Shown: positions 8,889 to 17,709 of the stretch, piece after piece
Layout: each line of letters begins with the position of its first letter
Numbering within the stretch: the stretch's first letter is position 1
Origin: VXMT01 sp965204835
GTDB taxonomy: Bacteria; Chloroflexota; Dehalococcoidia; UBA2979
Length of the DNA: 64,000 nucleotides
NCBI GenBank assembly: GCA_965204835.1
Contig: OZ242017.1
Coordinates: 2,418,001 to 2,482,000, forward strand
Reading direction: 5' to 3'
Notes under the pieces: generated by a model
Told to the model about the DNA's origin: nothing
The model's input: only the letters and a program-made list of their open reading frames with translations
Database searches by the model: none
Program-made: the position numbers and the translations under genes

Positions 8889-9779
8889 CTAGGCCTGCAC
8901 GCCGGTGAGCTTCGCGAGCTTGAGTTCGTTGAACAGCGCGACGGAGACGTACCACTTCACACGCACGCGCGTGGCGTCCTTCGTCTCCAGCGCGCCGACG
9001 CGCTCGATGGTCACGCCGCCCGGCGCGGTGAGCCCGGCCACGCCGCCCTCGCCGAACTGGAGGGCGTAGATCACCGACGTGTCGTTGGCCGTGCCCAGGC
9101 TCTGGTCGTCGGCGATGTAGTCGCTCACGCCGATGGGGATGCCGTCGTAGTACGCGACCATGCGGCCGAACTCGTCGCGGTCGTGCTCCACCACGCCCGC
9201 GCCTGCGGCGCGCGCGAGGCTGTTCAGCGTCCGCCGCGAGCGCCGCGACATGAGCAGCATCTCCGGCTTCCCGCCGCGCACGAGGTCCACGAGCTCGTCG
9301 AGCTTGTCGAGGGTGAGCGTGGCCCCGTTGTTGCCCATCGAGATGGTCTGGCCGACGGCGCAGAGCTCGTCGATGCCGTTGAACGACTTCGCGTCGTCGC
9401 CGGTGTCGCCGTTGACGAAGGTGTCGTCGAACTGCTGCTGGACCGCCTTCGCCTTGAGCTCGACGACGGCGGCCTCGATGTCCTGGACGTTGCTGCGGGT
9501 GCGGGCGATGTAGTTATCGATGTCCGCGTCACCGCCGAGGATCGTGAGCGAGGCGGTCACCTGCGTGAACGTCGGCGTGCTCTCGGCCCAGGTGTCGCCG
9601 ACGGCGTAGAAGGCGGCGGTGGCGGCGGCGTTCTCGCGGTTGTAGGTGAGCCCGTTCCCGACGATCTCGATGAACGGGAGCCGCTGCAGGATGGGGCTGT
9701 CCTTGATCACGGTCTCGATCACGCCCTGCTGCAGGACGTCGTTGGAGAGCTTGGCCCCCTCGGTCAGCGTCAGTGCCAT
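8889..9779 (-). CDS. Phage-type major capsid protein
   Basis: The 296-residue protein resembles phage major capsid proteins annotated in actinobacterial and chloroflexotal phages: N-terminal LTEGAKLSNDVLQQGVIE, then PILQRLPFIEIVGNGLTYNR, a spine-helix region (DIEAAVVELKAKAVQQQF) and a C-terminal beta domain ending VKWYVSVALFNELKLAKLTG. An HK97-type fold is inferred. An excellent GGGAGG ribosome site precedes the ATG by 6 bases. There is no maturation protease nearby. The gene is intact and has normal host-like codon use. Confidence 0.82.
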   Translation of the reverse strand: MALTLTEGAKLSNDVLQQGVIETVIKDSPILQRLPFIEIVGNGLTYNRENAAATAAFYAVGDTWAESTPTFTQVTASLTILGGDADIDNYIARTRSNVQDIEAAVVELKAKAVQQQFDDTFVNGDTGDDAKSFNGIDELCAVGQTISMGNNGATLTLDKLDELVDLVRGGKPEMLLMSRRSRRTLNSLARAAGAGVVEHDRDEFGRMVAYYDGIPIGVSDYIADDQSLGTANDTSVIYALQFGEGGVAGLTAPGGVTIERVGALETKDATRVRVKWYVSVALFNELKLAKLTGVQA

Positions 9780-9910
9780 TGCGTCCTCCCTCGCGCGCGG
9801 CCTCCCGCCGCGCGCCTGCTTCGATGTGTTGTGCGAGGGAGACTAGGAGAACGTGCGTGCTACGCGAAGGGCCAAGTGGCATCCAGCGGGCTCGACCCGC
9901 AGGGGTCGTC

Positions 9911-9945
9911 CCCTCGCCCGGCCCGGGTGCGTGGCCGGGCGAGGG
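9911..9945 (-). promoter_or_regulatory. Perfect 13-bp stem-loop between scaffold and capsid genes
   Basis: The arms 9911-9923 and 9933-9945 are perfectly complementary (CCCTCGCCCGGCC / GGCCGGGCGAGGG) around a 9-base loop. It begins 12 bases after the scaffold-like stop on the minus strand. There is no T-tract, so it may be an RNA processing or stability element, or a weak terminator that sets the scaffold:capsid ratio. Confidence 0.5.
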
Positions 9946-9957
9946 ATCCGCGAAGGC

Positions 9958-10416
9958 TCAGACGCCCGTGCTGCGCTCCAGCCCGAGCGCGATCTTCTCC
10001 GACGCCGACATGCCATCGACGCTCGGCTCCACCCGCCCGGGCGCGCCGACGGGGAAGCCGCGCGAGGCGGCCTCGTCCGCCTCCGTGGCGAGGCGCTCGC
10101 GGATCTGCGCCACCGCGCGGCGCGCCGCCTCCACCGAGGCGTCGACGTCGGCCAGGCTGTCGCCGGCGACGAGCTCCGGCGGGAGCGTCGGCTCCGCCGC
10201 CAGCACCGCCTCGCGGTAGCGCGCCACCGCCGCGCGCCGGGCGGCGCGTTCGGCGTCGAGGTCCGTTCGGAGCTGCACGAGCTCCTCCGAGGCCTGTTCG
10301 GCGGCAGCCCCGCCGTCCGGCTGCTCGTCCTCGATCGCCGCGAGCTCGGCGAGCGCTTCGTCGGGCAGGTCCTCGCCCTCGCCGTCGGTGACCGTCAGTT
10401 CGTCGTGTTCTTCCAT
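9958..10416 (-). CDS. Scaffold-like acidic coiled-coil protein (phage cassette)
   Basis: The 152 residues are strongly acidic at the N-terminus. They are followed by a predicted coiled coil (SEELVQLRTDLDAERAARRA and VEAARRAVAQIRERLATEAD) and a short C-terminus ending KIALGLERSTGV. Size, charge and position immediately before the major capsid gene fit a capsid scaffolding protein; this is inference from architecture. It is the first gene of the minus-strand cassette and is divergent from the acetyltransferase. Confidence 0.6.
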   Translation of the reverse strand: MEEHDELTVTDGEGEDLPDEALAELAAIEDEQPDGGAAAEQASEELVQLRTDLDAERAARRAAVARYREAVLAAEPTLPPELVAGDSLADVDASVEAARRAVAQIRERLATEADEAASRGFPVGAPGRVEPSVDGMSASEKIALGLERSTGV

Positions 10417-10532
10417 CGTGGTTCCTCCTCGTGTGCGGGGATTGCGTGCCGCGGACGGTAGGTGCTGGACGCGAGAGCCCCGATGCGGGGATGGCGCGGT
10501 GCGTCTTACCTCGTTCGGGGTACGATCGCGCC

Positions 10533-11174
10533 ATGTGCGCCATGGCTCGGCCGAGCACGGTCACCCTCCGCCCGATGCGTCGCTCCGACGTGCGCGCCGC
10601 GGTGCGGATCGAGCGCGACGCGTACGGCTCGCACAGCCCTCGCACCCGGTTCCGGCGCGAGCTGCTCAACGGGCTCGCGCAGTTCCTCGTGGCCGACGTG
10701 GGGGACGACGCGCCCGCGCCGGAGCAGGTGCTCGGCTGGTGGGCGCGGCTGGTGCAGCTGCTCCCGGACCGCCTGCCGTTCGGGCCGGCCGGGGCGCCGC
10801 TCGCCGGCTACGCGGGCGCCTGGTTCACGCACGAGCAGCTGCACCTCGTCACCATCGCCGTTGCCCCGCAGTACCACGGACTCGGCATCGGCCAGGCCCT
10901 GCTGCTGGCCGTCTGCGACCTCGCCGTCGCGGCCGACCTCGACAGCGTCGCGCTGGAGGTACGCGCGACGAACGCCCGCGCGATCAGCCTCTACGCGCGC
11001 TACGGCTTCCGCAGCAACGGCCGGCTGCGCAACTACTACGCCGACAACGCCGAGGACGCCCTCGTGATGCTCCTCGACGGCCTCGATACGCCCGAGGGCC
11101 GCGCCGCGCTCGACGAGCGGCGCGAGGCGCACGCGCGCCAGTACGGCGCGCACTTCATCACCCGCACGGATTGA
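10533..11174 (+). CDS. GNAT acetyltransferase, RimI-like
   Basis: This 213-residue GNAT protein has N-terminal TLRPMRRSDVRAAVRIERDAYG and the acetyl-CoA loop VAPQYHGLGIGQALL (QxxGxG/A). Motif B follows as VRATNARAISLYARYGF, typical of RimI-like N-terminal protein acetyltransferases. It has an insert of about 40 residues between strands and a C-terminal extension compared with short RimI. ATG 10533 follows a TACGAT -10-like hexamer (10521-10526) so closely that the message may be nearly leaderless; ATG 10542 is an alternative. The substrate is unknown. Confidence 0.85.
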   Translation: MCAMARPSTVTLRPMRRSDVRAAVRIERDAYGSHSPRTRFRRELLNGLAQFLVADVGDDAPAPEQVLGWWARLVQLLPDRLPFGPAGAPLAGYAGAWFTHEQLHLVTIAVAPQYHGLGIGQALLLAVCDLAVAADLDSVALEVRATNARAISLYARYGFRSNGRLRNYYADNAEDALVMLLDGLDTPEGRAALDERREAHARQYGAHFITRTD

Positions 11175-11192
11175 GGAGCGACTCCGGAGGCT

Positions 11193-12764
11193 CTACGCGG
11201 ACGCCTCCGCGCTCAGCCGCTCGACGAGGGCGCTGCGCTGCAGCTTGCCGTTGCGCGTGCGCGGCAGCTCCGCCACGGGCACGTACTGGTGCGGCTGCTT
11301 GTAGCCGGCGAGGCGCGACTCGGCGTGGGCGCGCAGCGCCCCCTCCTCGATGTCCGCGCCCTCCTCGGGCACGACGCACGCGGTGACCAGCGTCTTGGTC
11401 GCGTCGATGGCGAGACCCACCACCGCCACTTCGGCGACGCCGGGCGCGGACTCCAGCGCGGCCTCGATCTCGACCGGCGAGAGCCGGTAGCCGAACGACT
11501 TGATGACGTCGTCGGCGCGGCCGTGGAACCAGACGTAGCCGTCCTCGTCGAGCGCCGCGAGGTCCCCGCCGGCGAACCACTCGCCGCGATACACCGAGGC
11601 GGCCTCGTCGGGCCGCCGCCAGTAGCCGAGCATGAGGCCGGGGTCGGAGCGATGCACGGCGAGCAGCCCGACCTCGCCCGGCGGCAGCGGCTCATCGCCG
11701 CCGTCCTCGGGCAGGATCGCGACCCGGCGGCCGGGCTGCGGCTGCCCCGGCGAGCCGGCCCGCACCGGCGTCGCGGGTCCCGAGGAGACGTAGGTGCTCA
11801 CCTCGGTCATGCCGAGCGCCTCGTACATCTCGACGCCGATGCGTTCGAGCCACTCGGCGCGCAGCGCGGGGAGCAGCGGCTCACCGGCGCACAGGCAGTG
11901 GCGCAGCGACGAGAAGTCGTGCTCCTCGGTCGAGCCGTACTTGAGCAGCTGCCGGTGCACGGTCGGCACGGCGGTGAAGACGGTGATGCCGTGGCGCTCG
12001 ATGAGGGGCGCCCACACGGCCGGGTCGGGTGGCCCGCCGTAGAGCATCGCGTGCCCGCCCGAGGCCCACACGTCCATGAGCCCCACGCCGAGGGTGTACG
12101 ACCAGTTGAGCGTGCCCGCGTGCAGCGCCACGTCACCGGGCCGGAAGCCCTGCCACGCCTCCCACATCAGCGCCCGCCCGTACAGGGTGCGCTGCGCGTG
12201 CAGGACGCCCTTCGGCTGCGCCAGGGTGCCTGACGTGTAGATGAGGAACGCAGGATCCTCGGCGGCCGTCTCCGGCAGCTCGTCGCCGCCGTCGAGGGTG
12301 TCGAGGTCCTCGGCGTGCAGCTCGAGGCCGTCGAAGCCCGTGAGCGGAAGGTCGCGCGTGGTGAACGCGGCGCGCGGCTCCGCGTCCTCGACGAGGAAGG
12401 CCGCCTCGGCGTCGGTGAGCTGCGGCGACGCCGGGATGGGGACGAGCCCGGCCGCGTTCGCGCCGAAGAACGCGAACGCGTACGCGGGCGAGTGCGGCAG
12501 CCGCACCAGCACGCGGTCGCCCGGCTCCAGGCCGCGCGCGAGGAGCCCTCGGCCCACGCGCTGCACGCGCTCCCACGCCTCCGCGTACGTCCACGACTCG
12601 GCGTCGTCCGGGCCGGGGCCGCGCAGGAACGTGAAGGCCGGGCGGTCTGCGTGGTCGGCGTCGCTCGCCCATCCCTCGAGGCAGGCGCGCGCGAGGTTCA
12701 GCGAGCCCTCGACGGGGCTGCGCACGACGGCGCCGGGAGCGATCGCGGGGCCAGCCGGGCTCAC
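11193..12764 (-). CDS. Acyl/aryl-CoA synthetase (AMP-binding family)
   Basis: This 523-residue ANL-superfamily ligase activates a carboxylic acid through an acyl-adenylate. It has the P-loop IYTSGTLAQPKGV (the usual second Thr/Gly is Leu/Ala), MYEALGMTEVS, the GDLAALDEDGYVWFHGRADD hinge segment and the C-terminal catalytic lysine in RTRNGKLQR. The overall pattern (TLNWSYTLGVGLMDVWASGG) is closest to medium-chain or benzoate-type ligases; the substrate is not predictable. The GTG start overlaps the clpS stop (GTGA), showing translational coupling. Confidence 0.9.
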   Translation of the reverse strand: MSPAGPAIAPGAVVRSPVEGSLNLARACLEGWASDADHADRPAFTFLRGPGPDDAESWTYAEAWERVQRVGRGLLARGLEPGDRVLVRLPHSPAYAFAFFGANAAGLVPIPASPQLTDAEAAFLVEDAEPRAAFTTRDLPLTGFDGLELHAEDLDTLDGGDELPETAAEDPAFLIYTSGTLAQPKGVLHAQRTLYGRALMWEAWQGFRPGDVALHAGTLNWSYTLGVGLMDVWASGGHAMLYGGPPDPAVWAPLIERHGITVFTAVPTVHRQLLKYGSTEEHDFSSLRHCLCAGEPLLPALRAEWLERIGVEMYEALGMTEVSTYVSSGPATPVRAGSPGQPQPGRRVAILPEDGGDEPLPPGEVGLLAVHRSDPGLMLGYWRRPDEAASVYRGEWFAGGDLAALDEDGYVWFHGRADDVIKSFGYRLSPVEIEAALESAPGVAEVAVVGLAIDATKTLVTACVVPEEGADIEEGALRAHAESRLAGYKQPHQYVPVAELPRTRNGKLQRSALVERLSAEASA

Positions 12765-13111
12765 GGCCCCTCCGCCGCTTCCACGATCGCGGACATCGAG
12801 CCCTTCGACGTGGGAATGCGCGGGTCGGCGCCGTAGCCGTGGATCTTGCCCTGGTCGAGCGTGACCCGCTCGTGGCTGTCGGTCTCGACCACCACGCGCC
12901 CGGCGGTGTCGACGATGCGCGCGAGGGCGAACGACTTCTCGCGCCCGTAGCCGAAGATCTTGCCGAGCATCTCGATCACGTACGCGTACGTGTGCTGGTC
13001 GTCATCGAGCAGCACGAGGTGATAGAGGGGCTCGAGCGCCGACTCGGGCGCGTCGGCCTCACGCGGCGCCTCGACGGGCGCGGGGGCGGATCCGGGTCCG
13101 ACAGTGGTCAC
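12761..13111 (-). CDS. clpS: ATP-dependent Clp protease adaptor ClpS
   Basis: The 116-residue protein has the ClpS core: YHLVLLDDDQHTYAYVIEML (the usual Asn-Asp-Asp reads Asp-Asp-Asp) and IFGYGREKSFALARIVDTAGRVVVET. ClpS delivers N-degron substrates to the ClpA/ClpC unfoldase. The N-terminal 30 residues are proline- and alanine-rich, as expected for the flexible tail. No clp protease gene is adjacent; the next gene, coupled by a 4-base overlap, is an acyl-CoA ligase. Confidence 0.85.
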   Translation of the reverse strand: MTTVGPGSAPAPVEAPREADAPESALEPLYHLVLLDDDQHTYAYVIEMLGKIFGYGREKSFALARIVDTAGRVVVETDSHERVTLDQGKIHGYGADPRIPTSKGSMSAIVEAAEGP

Positions 13112-13174
13112 GGCCGTATTGTCGGCCCTGCGCGGTGCGCGTCAATGCCCGGGGTGAGCGGCGCGTCGGCGGTC

Positions 13175-14233
13175 CTACGCCGTGCCCGGCGCCTGCGCGA
13201 AGACGCGCGGCTCGCGTCGCAGGCTGAGCGCGACGCTGCCGAGGCGTTCGTAGGCCTCGTCGGATCCGACGCGCACGCGCAGGTCCGCGCCGTCGTGCGT
13301 GCGCACCCGCAGCATCTGGTCGTGGCCGTAGAAGGTGCGCCCGAGCACCTCGCCCGGGACGCCGGGGGCACCCGCCGGGCCGATCGACACGTCTTCGGGG
13401 CGGATTACGACAGCACACTCGGCCGCGCCCGTGGGGGCCGGGTGGTCGCCGAACGGGCTGCGCACACGACCGTCGCGCGCCCGGCACGAGAACACGATCG
13501 CGTCGCCGATGCTCGTCGCGATGTGCAGCGTCTCCGGCTCGCGGTAGATCGCCTCCGGGGTCCCGCTCTGCTCGACGCGCCCCTCCCACATGAACGCGAC
13601 GCGGTCGGCCAGCGAGAGCGCCTCCTCCTGCTCGTGCGTCACGAGGATCGCCGTCGCTCCCGCGCGCCGCACGATCTCGCGCACCTCGAGGCGCAGCCGC
13701 TCGCGCAGGCTCGCGTCGAGGTTCGAGAACGGCTCGTCCAGCAGCAGCATGCGCGGGCCGGGCGCGAGCGCGCGCGCCAGCGCGGCGCGCTGCTGCTCGC
13801 CGCCGGAGAGCTCGTGGACGCTCCGCTCGGCGAGGCCGGTGAGCCCGGTCAGGTCGAGGACCTCGCGGACGCGGTCGCGGCGCTCCCGGGAGCTGCGGAC
13901 GCCCCCGCGCAGCCCGTAGGCGACGTTCTCCGCGACGTTCATGTGCGGGAACAGCGCGTAGTCCTGGAAGACCATGCCCACGTCGCGCCGGTCCGGCGGC
14001 ACGAACGCCGAACCCCCCGCGACGGGCTCGTCGAACAGCTCGAGCGTGCCGCCGTCGGGCCGCTCGAACCCGGCGATCAGCCGCAGCGCGGTGGTCTTGC
14101 CACACCCGCTCGGGCCGAGGATGGCGCAGAACTCACCGGGTGCGACCTCGAGGCTGAAGTCGTCGACGGCGGTCACGCCGCCGTAGTGGCGCGAGAGGCC
14201 GACGGCGCGCAGCGCGGGTGGCCCCTCAGGCAT
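13175..14233 (-). CDS. ABC importer ATPase, Fe3+/thiamine type (FbpC-like)
   Basis: The 352-residue ATPase has Walker A GPSGCGKTT, Q-loop VFQDYALFPHM, signature ELSGGEQQRAALARAL, Walker B MLLLDEPFSNLD and H-loop VTHEQEEAL. It also has a C-terminal TOBE-like domain (ECAVVIRPEDVSIG). This is the CUT1/Fbp subclass. It overlaps the permease gene by 8 bases and energises it. No periplasmic or lipoprotein binding component is present nearby, so the ligand remains open. Confidence 0.9.
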   Translation of the reverse strand: MPEGPPALRAVGLSRHYGGVTAVDDFSLEVAPGEFCAILGPSGCGKTTALRLIAGFERPDGGTLELFDEPVAGGSAFVPPDRRDVGMVFQDYALFPHMNVAENVAYGLRGGVRSSRERRDRVREVLDLTGLTGLAERSVHELSGGEQQRAALARALAPGPRMLLLDEPFSNLDASLRERLRLEVREIVRRAGATAILVTHEQEEALSLADRVAFMWEGRVEQSGTPEAIYREPETLHIATSIGDAIVFSCRARDGRVRSPFGDHPAPTGAAECAVVIRPEDVSIGPAGAPGVPGEVLGRTFYGHDQMLRVRTHDGADLRVRVGSDEAYERLGSVALSLRREPRVFAQAPGTA

Positions 14234-15854
14234 CGCGTCTCGTCAGCGCGAGCACGGCCAGCGGGAGGGCGGAGAGCGCGATGAGCACGAGCGCGGGCAG
14301 CGCGGCCTGCGCGAAGAACGCCTCGCTCGAGGCCCCCCACACGCGCGCGGCCAGCGTCTCGAACCCGATCGGGCTCAGCAGCAGCGTCGCGGGCAACTCC
14401 TTCATCGCGGTCAGGAACACCAGCACGGCGCCCGCGAGGATGCCGCGCGCCGTCAGCGGCAGCGTGATGGTGCGCAGCACCTCCCACGGACGCCGCCCCA
14501 GCCCGCGCGCGGCCTCCTCCATCGAGGGGCGCAGCTGCAGCACGGAGACGCGCGTCGCGCCGACGGCCTGCGGCAGGAACAGCAGCGCGTAGCCCAGCAC
14601 CAGCAGCGTGAGCGACTGGTAGAAGAGGCCCGTGCCCAGCGCAGCGAATACGAGCGCAAGGGCGACGACCAGCCCCGGCAGCGCGAAGCCGGTGTAGCTC
14701 AGCGCCTCGAGCGGCCGCGTGAGCGCGAATCCGCGGTGACGCGCGGCGAGCATCGCGACCGGGAAGGCAGCAAGCGCTGCAACCGCCGCCGCCAGCCCCG
14801 AGGCGAGCAGCGAGTCCATCGCCGCGCCGAAGACGCCTCGCACCGCCTCGCCCGCCGCGAGCCCGCGCACCAGCCAGTAGCCGAGCAGCGTCACGGGCAT
14901 CGCCAGCGCCAGCGTGAGCACGCCCGCGACGAACGCGAAGGCCGGCCAGCGCCAGCGCCCGAGGGCGTGCGGCGCGGCCGTCCGGGCGCCTCGCCCCGCC
15001 CCGTGCGCGGCGTGGTAGCGCGTCCGCCCGCGCGTCCACAGCTCGAACGCGACGAGCGTGAGCGCGAGGCTCACGAGCACCAGGGCGAGCGCCGCCGCGC
15101 CGCTGAGGTCGAAGCCGGCCTCGTAGCGCACGAAGAGCGCGCGCGTCAGCGAGTCGTAGCGCAGCAGCGCGACCGCGCCGAAGTCCGAGATCGCGTACAG
15201 CGCGACGAGCAGCCCGCCCGCGGCGAGCGCGGGCCGCAACTGCGGCAGCACCACGCGCCGGAACGTGTACAGGCGGCCGTATCCGAATCCGCGTGACAGC
15301 TCCTCGAGCCGCGGGTCGAGCCCGGCGATGGCCGGGCGCAGCGTGAGCAGCAGGTACGGGTACGTGAACAGCGCGAGCACGGCCGTCGCGCCCCAGAAGC
15401 CGTAGATCGACGGTAGCCGCTCGACGCCGAGTGGGGCGAGCGCGTCCTGCAGCAGCCCTCGCGGGCCGAACGCGGAGACCGCGAGCCACGCGGCGATGTA
15501 CGAGGGGATAGCGAGCGGCAGCGCCGCGAGCACGGTCATCAGCCCGCGGGCGGGCAGGTCGGTCCGGACGGTGAGCCACGCGATCGGCAGCGCGAGCGCG
15601 CCCGCCAGAACCGTGGCGGCGACGGCGAGGGCGGCCGTGTTCCACACCAACCGCAGCGTCGAGCCGGCCAGCAGCGCCTCCCACGCCGCGTCGGGCGACT
15701 GACCGGCGCGTACCAGGAGGTAGACCGGCGGGATGACGCACGCCATGCCCACCAGCAAGGCGGGGATCCAGAGCGCGGGCGCGGGTCCTCGTTCGCCGGG
15801 CAGGCGCGCGCGCACGGCACGCCCCAGCGGCAGCGCGGCCTCACGAACAGTCAT
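14226..15854 (-). CDS. ABC importer permease with two fused transmembrane domains (FbpB-like)
   Basis: The 542-residue membrane protein has about twelve transmembrane segments and two EAA-type cytoplasmic loops (EELSRGFGYGRLYTFRRVVLPQL and EEAARGLGRRPWEVLRTITLPL). This is the duplicated architecture of Fe3+ and thiamine importers. GAGGAG lies 5 bases before the ATG. It forms an operon with the downstream ATPase. The cognate solute-binding protein should be encoded elsewhere. Confidence 0.9.
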   Translation of the reverse strand: MTVREAALPLGRAVRARLPGERGPAPALWIPALLVGMACVIPPVYLLVRAGQSPDAAWEALLAGSTLRLVWNTAALAVAATVLAGALALPIAWLTVRTDLPARGLMTVLAALPLAIPSYIAAWLAVSAFGPRGLLQDALAPLGVERLPSIYGFWGATAVLALFTYPYLLLTLRPAIAGLDPRLEELSRGFGYGRLYTFRRVVLPQLRPALAAGGLLVALYAISDFGAVALLRYDSLTRALFVRYEAGFDLSGAAALALVLVSLALTLVAFELWTRGRTRYHAAHGAGRGARTAAPHALGRWRWPAFAFVAGVLTLALAMPVTLLGYWLVRGLAAGEAVRGVFGAAMDSLLASGLAAAVAALAAFPVAMLAARHRGFALTRPLEALSYTGFALPGLVVALALVFAALGTGLFYQSLTLLVLGYALLFLPQAVGATRVSVLQLRPSMEEAARGLGRRPWEVLRTITLPLTARGILAGAVLVFLTAMKELPATLLLSPIGFETLAARVWGASSEAFFAQAALPALVLIALSALPLAVLALTRRDA

Positions 15855-16096
15855 CGACGCTCCTCGTTGGGTCCTGGGGCGCGTGGCGGCGTACGTGGGA
15901 TGTTAGTCGAGGCTAACGCTGACGCATCGTAACAGCATTGCGGGTAATGCGCCTCGCCCGTACGCGCGTTTCTTGCCAAAACTGCGCGCCCATCGACGTG
16001 CCCACCATTGCTCCCGCGATGCCCCTGCGACGCCCGGTGAAACCGGACCACGCCGGTCCCCTCGCTGGGTCGTACACTCGTGCCGCGAGGTGCGTG

Positions 16097-17236
16097 ATGG
16101 TGGGCCGGGCCGACCACGATGTCGAAGTCGCCGTGATCGGCGCGGGGGCGCTCGGGACGGCGGTCGCCGCCGCGCTCGCCCCCGACCACTCGGTGCTCGT
16201 CGTCGAGCGCCACGAGGGCAGCGGCCGGGAGACCAGCTCGCACAACAGCGGCGTGATCCACGCCGGCATCTACTACCCCACCGGCTCCCTCAAGCATCGG
16301 GCGTGCATCGAAGGCAACAGGCTGCTCTACGAGTGGTGTGCGGCCCGCAACGTCGTCCACCGCCGCTGCGGCAAGCTCATCGTCGCGCTCGCCGGGGACG
16401 AGGTCGACGGCCTTGACGCCGTCGTGGAGCAGGCGCGGGCGAACGGCGTGCCCGGCATCTCGCGGCTCACCGGGGCCGAGGCGCGCGCGCTCGAACCCGC
16501 CGTGCCGGCCGCCGCGGCGCTGCTCTCGGAGAGCAGCGGCGTGGTGGACCAGGCTGGGCTCGTGCGCTCGTTCGAGGGCGCCGCAGTCGAGGGCGGCGCG
16601 CTCTTCGCCTACCAGCACGAGGTGCTGGCCGCCGAGCGCGAGGGCGCGGGGTTCCGCCTGCAGCTACGCGACGCGGACGGGCAGCGCTCAGAGCTGCGGA
16701 CCGCCGCGCTCGTCAACGCGGCAGGCCACGGCGCACCGGCGATCGCGGCCGCGCTCGGTTACCCCCTCGACGGCGAGGGCGAGGTGCCGCGGCTGCGCCA
16801 GACGGCCAGCCGCGGCCGGTACTACGACGTCGTCGGCCCCGGCCTCGCGCAGGCGGTAACACGGCTCATCTACCCGCTGCCCGACCACGCCGGCGCGGCG
16901 CTCGGCGTACACCTCACCATCGACACTGACGGCGCGCTGCACCTCGGCCCCGACGCGACATGGCTCGACGACGACGCGACGCTCGACTACCGCAACAACG
17001 ACGACGAGCGCGCGGAGTTCCTCGCCGCCGGCCAACGCCTGCTCCCGGCGCTGACCAACGAGGATCTCGCGCCGGGCCAGGTCGGGTACCGGCCCAAGCT
17101 GCACGACGCGGGCGAGCCGCAGGCGGACTTCCTCGTCTGGCACGATGCGGGCTACGTCCACCTCGGCGGCATCGAGTCGCCCGGGCTCACCAGCGCGCTG
17201 CCGCTCGCGAACCTCGTCGCGGACCTGCTGCGCTGA
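16097..17236 (+). CDS. FAD-dependent oxidoreductase, L-2-hydroxyglutarate oxidase-like
   Basis: This 379-residue DAO-family flavoprotein has the FAD dinucleotide motif AVIGAGALGTAVAAAL and the LhgO-like motif SSHNSGVIHAGIYYPTGSLK. The conserved C-terminal glycine-rich FAD contact is GGIESPGLTSALPLANLV. Family members oxidise 2-hydroxy acids and pass electrons to quinone or oxygen. The start is ATG 16097 after GAGG; TACACT at 16073-16078 may be its -10. Longer in-frame starts upstream would add a non-conserved tail. Confidence 0.85.
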   Translation: MVGRADHDVEVAVIGAGALGTAVAAALAPDHSVLVVERHEGSGRETSSHNSGVIHAGIYYPTGSLKHRACIEGNRLLYEWCAARNVVHRRCGKLIVALAGDEVDGLDAVVEQARANGVPGISRLTGAEARALEPAVPAAAALLSESSGVVDQAGLVRSFEGAAVEGGALFAYQHEVLAAEREGAGFRLQLRDADGQRSELRTAALVNAAGHGAPAIAAALGYPLDGEGEVPRLRQTASRGRYYDVVGPGLAQAVTRLIYPLPDHAGAALGVHLTIDTDGALHLGPDATWLDDDATLDYRNNDDERAEFLAAGQRLLPALTNEDLAPGQVGYRPKLHDAGEPQADFLVWHDAGYVHLGGIESPGLTSALPLANLVADLLR

Positions 17237-17265
17237 GCTCGGGCGTCGCCCCTCGGGCGTGGCGT

Positions 17266-17709
17266 TTAGGCGACGTCCCAGTCGAGCACGAGGTCGTCGG
17301 CGGGCATGTTGAAGTCCAGCCGCGCCTCGCTCAGCACGTCCCGCCCGAGCAGCGACGGCACCTCGATGGCCGATGGGGCGAGTTCGATGTCCACAGGGAG
17401 GCGCGCGAAGACCCGTGGGCCTTCCTCCGAGCTGAATACCAGCAACGCATCCTCACGACCGTACTGGACCTGGCTCCCAGCGATCCCAGTTGTCTGAACC
17501 TGCTCAAGGAACAGCGCGTCGTCCGGGAGGGTGAAGCCGTCGAGTGTTCGGAGCCGCTCGCGGTCGCTCCAGTGGATGATCGTGGAATCCGAGCCTGTAT
17601 CAACGAGCAGTTGAACCTCAGTCCAGACGCTCAGCCGCGGGAGCAGCAGTTCTGCCCTCACGTACGGTCGGCGCGCACCGTTCGCGAAGTAACCCCTTAC
17701 CCGTGGCAT
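17266..17709 (-). CDS. Retropepsin-like aspartic protease
   Basis: The 147-residue protein has the clan AA active site LLVDTGSDSTIIH and the downstream hydrophobic-hydrophobic-glycine motif SLLGRDVLSEARLDFN. Single-domain members act as homodimers with one Asp from each subunit. No signal peptide or membrane segment is seen, so it is probably cytoplasmic. The start overlaps the preceding gene by 13 bases. Such small retropepsin-like genes occur beside short accessory genes; the substrate is unknown. G+C is lower than in the flanking housekeeping genes. Confidence 0.75.
   Translation of the reverse strand: MPRVRGYFANGARRPYVRAELLLPRLSVWTEVQLLVDTGSDSTIIHWSDRERLRTLDGFTLPDDALFLEQVQTTGIAGSQVQYGREDALLVFSSEEGPRVFARLPVDIELAPSAIEVPSLLGRDVLSEARLDFNMPADDLVLDWDVA

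Noticed and set aside
6032..10416. Complete inducible prophage
   Set aside because: No integrase, terminase, portal, tail tube, lysis genes or flanking att repeats were found.
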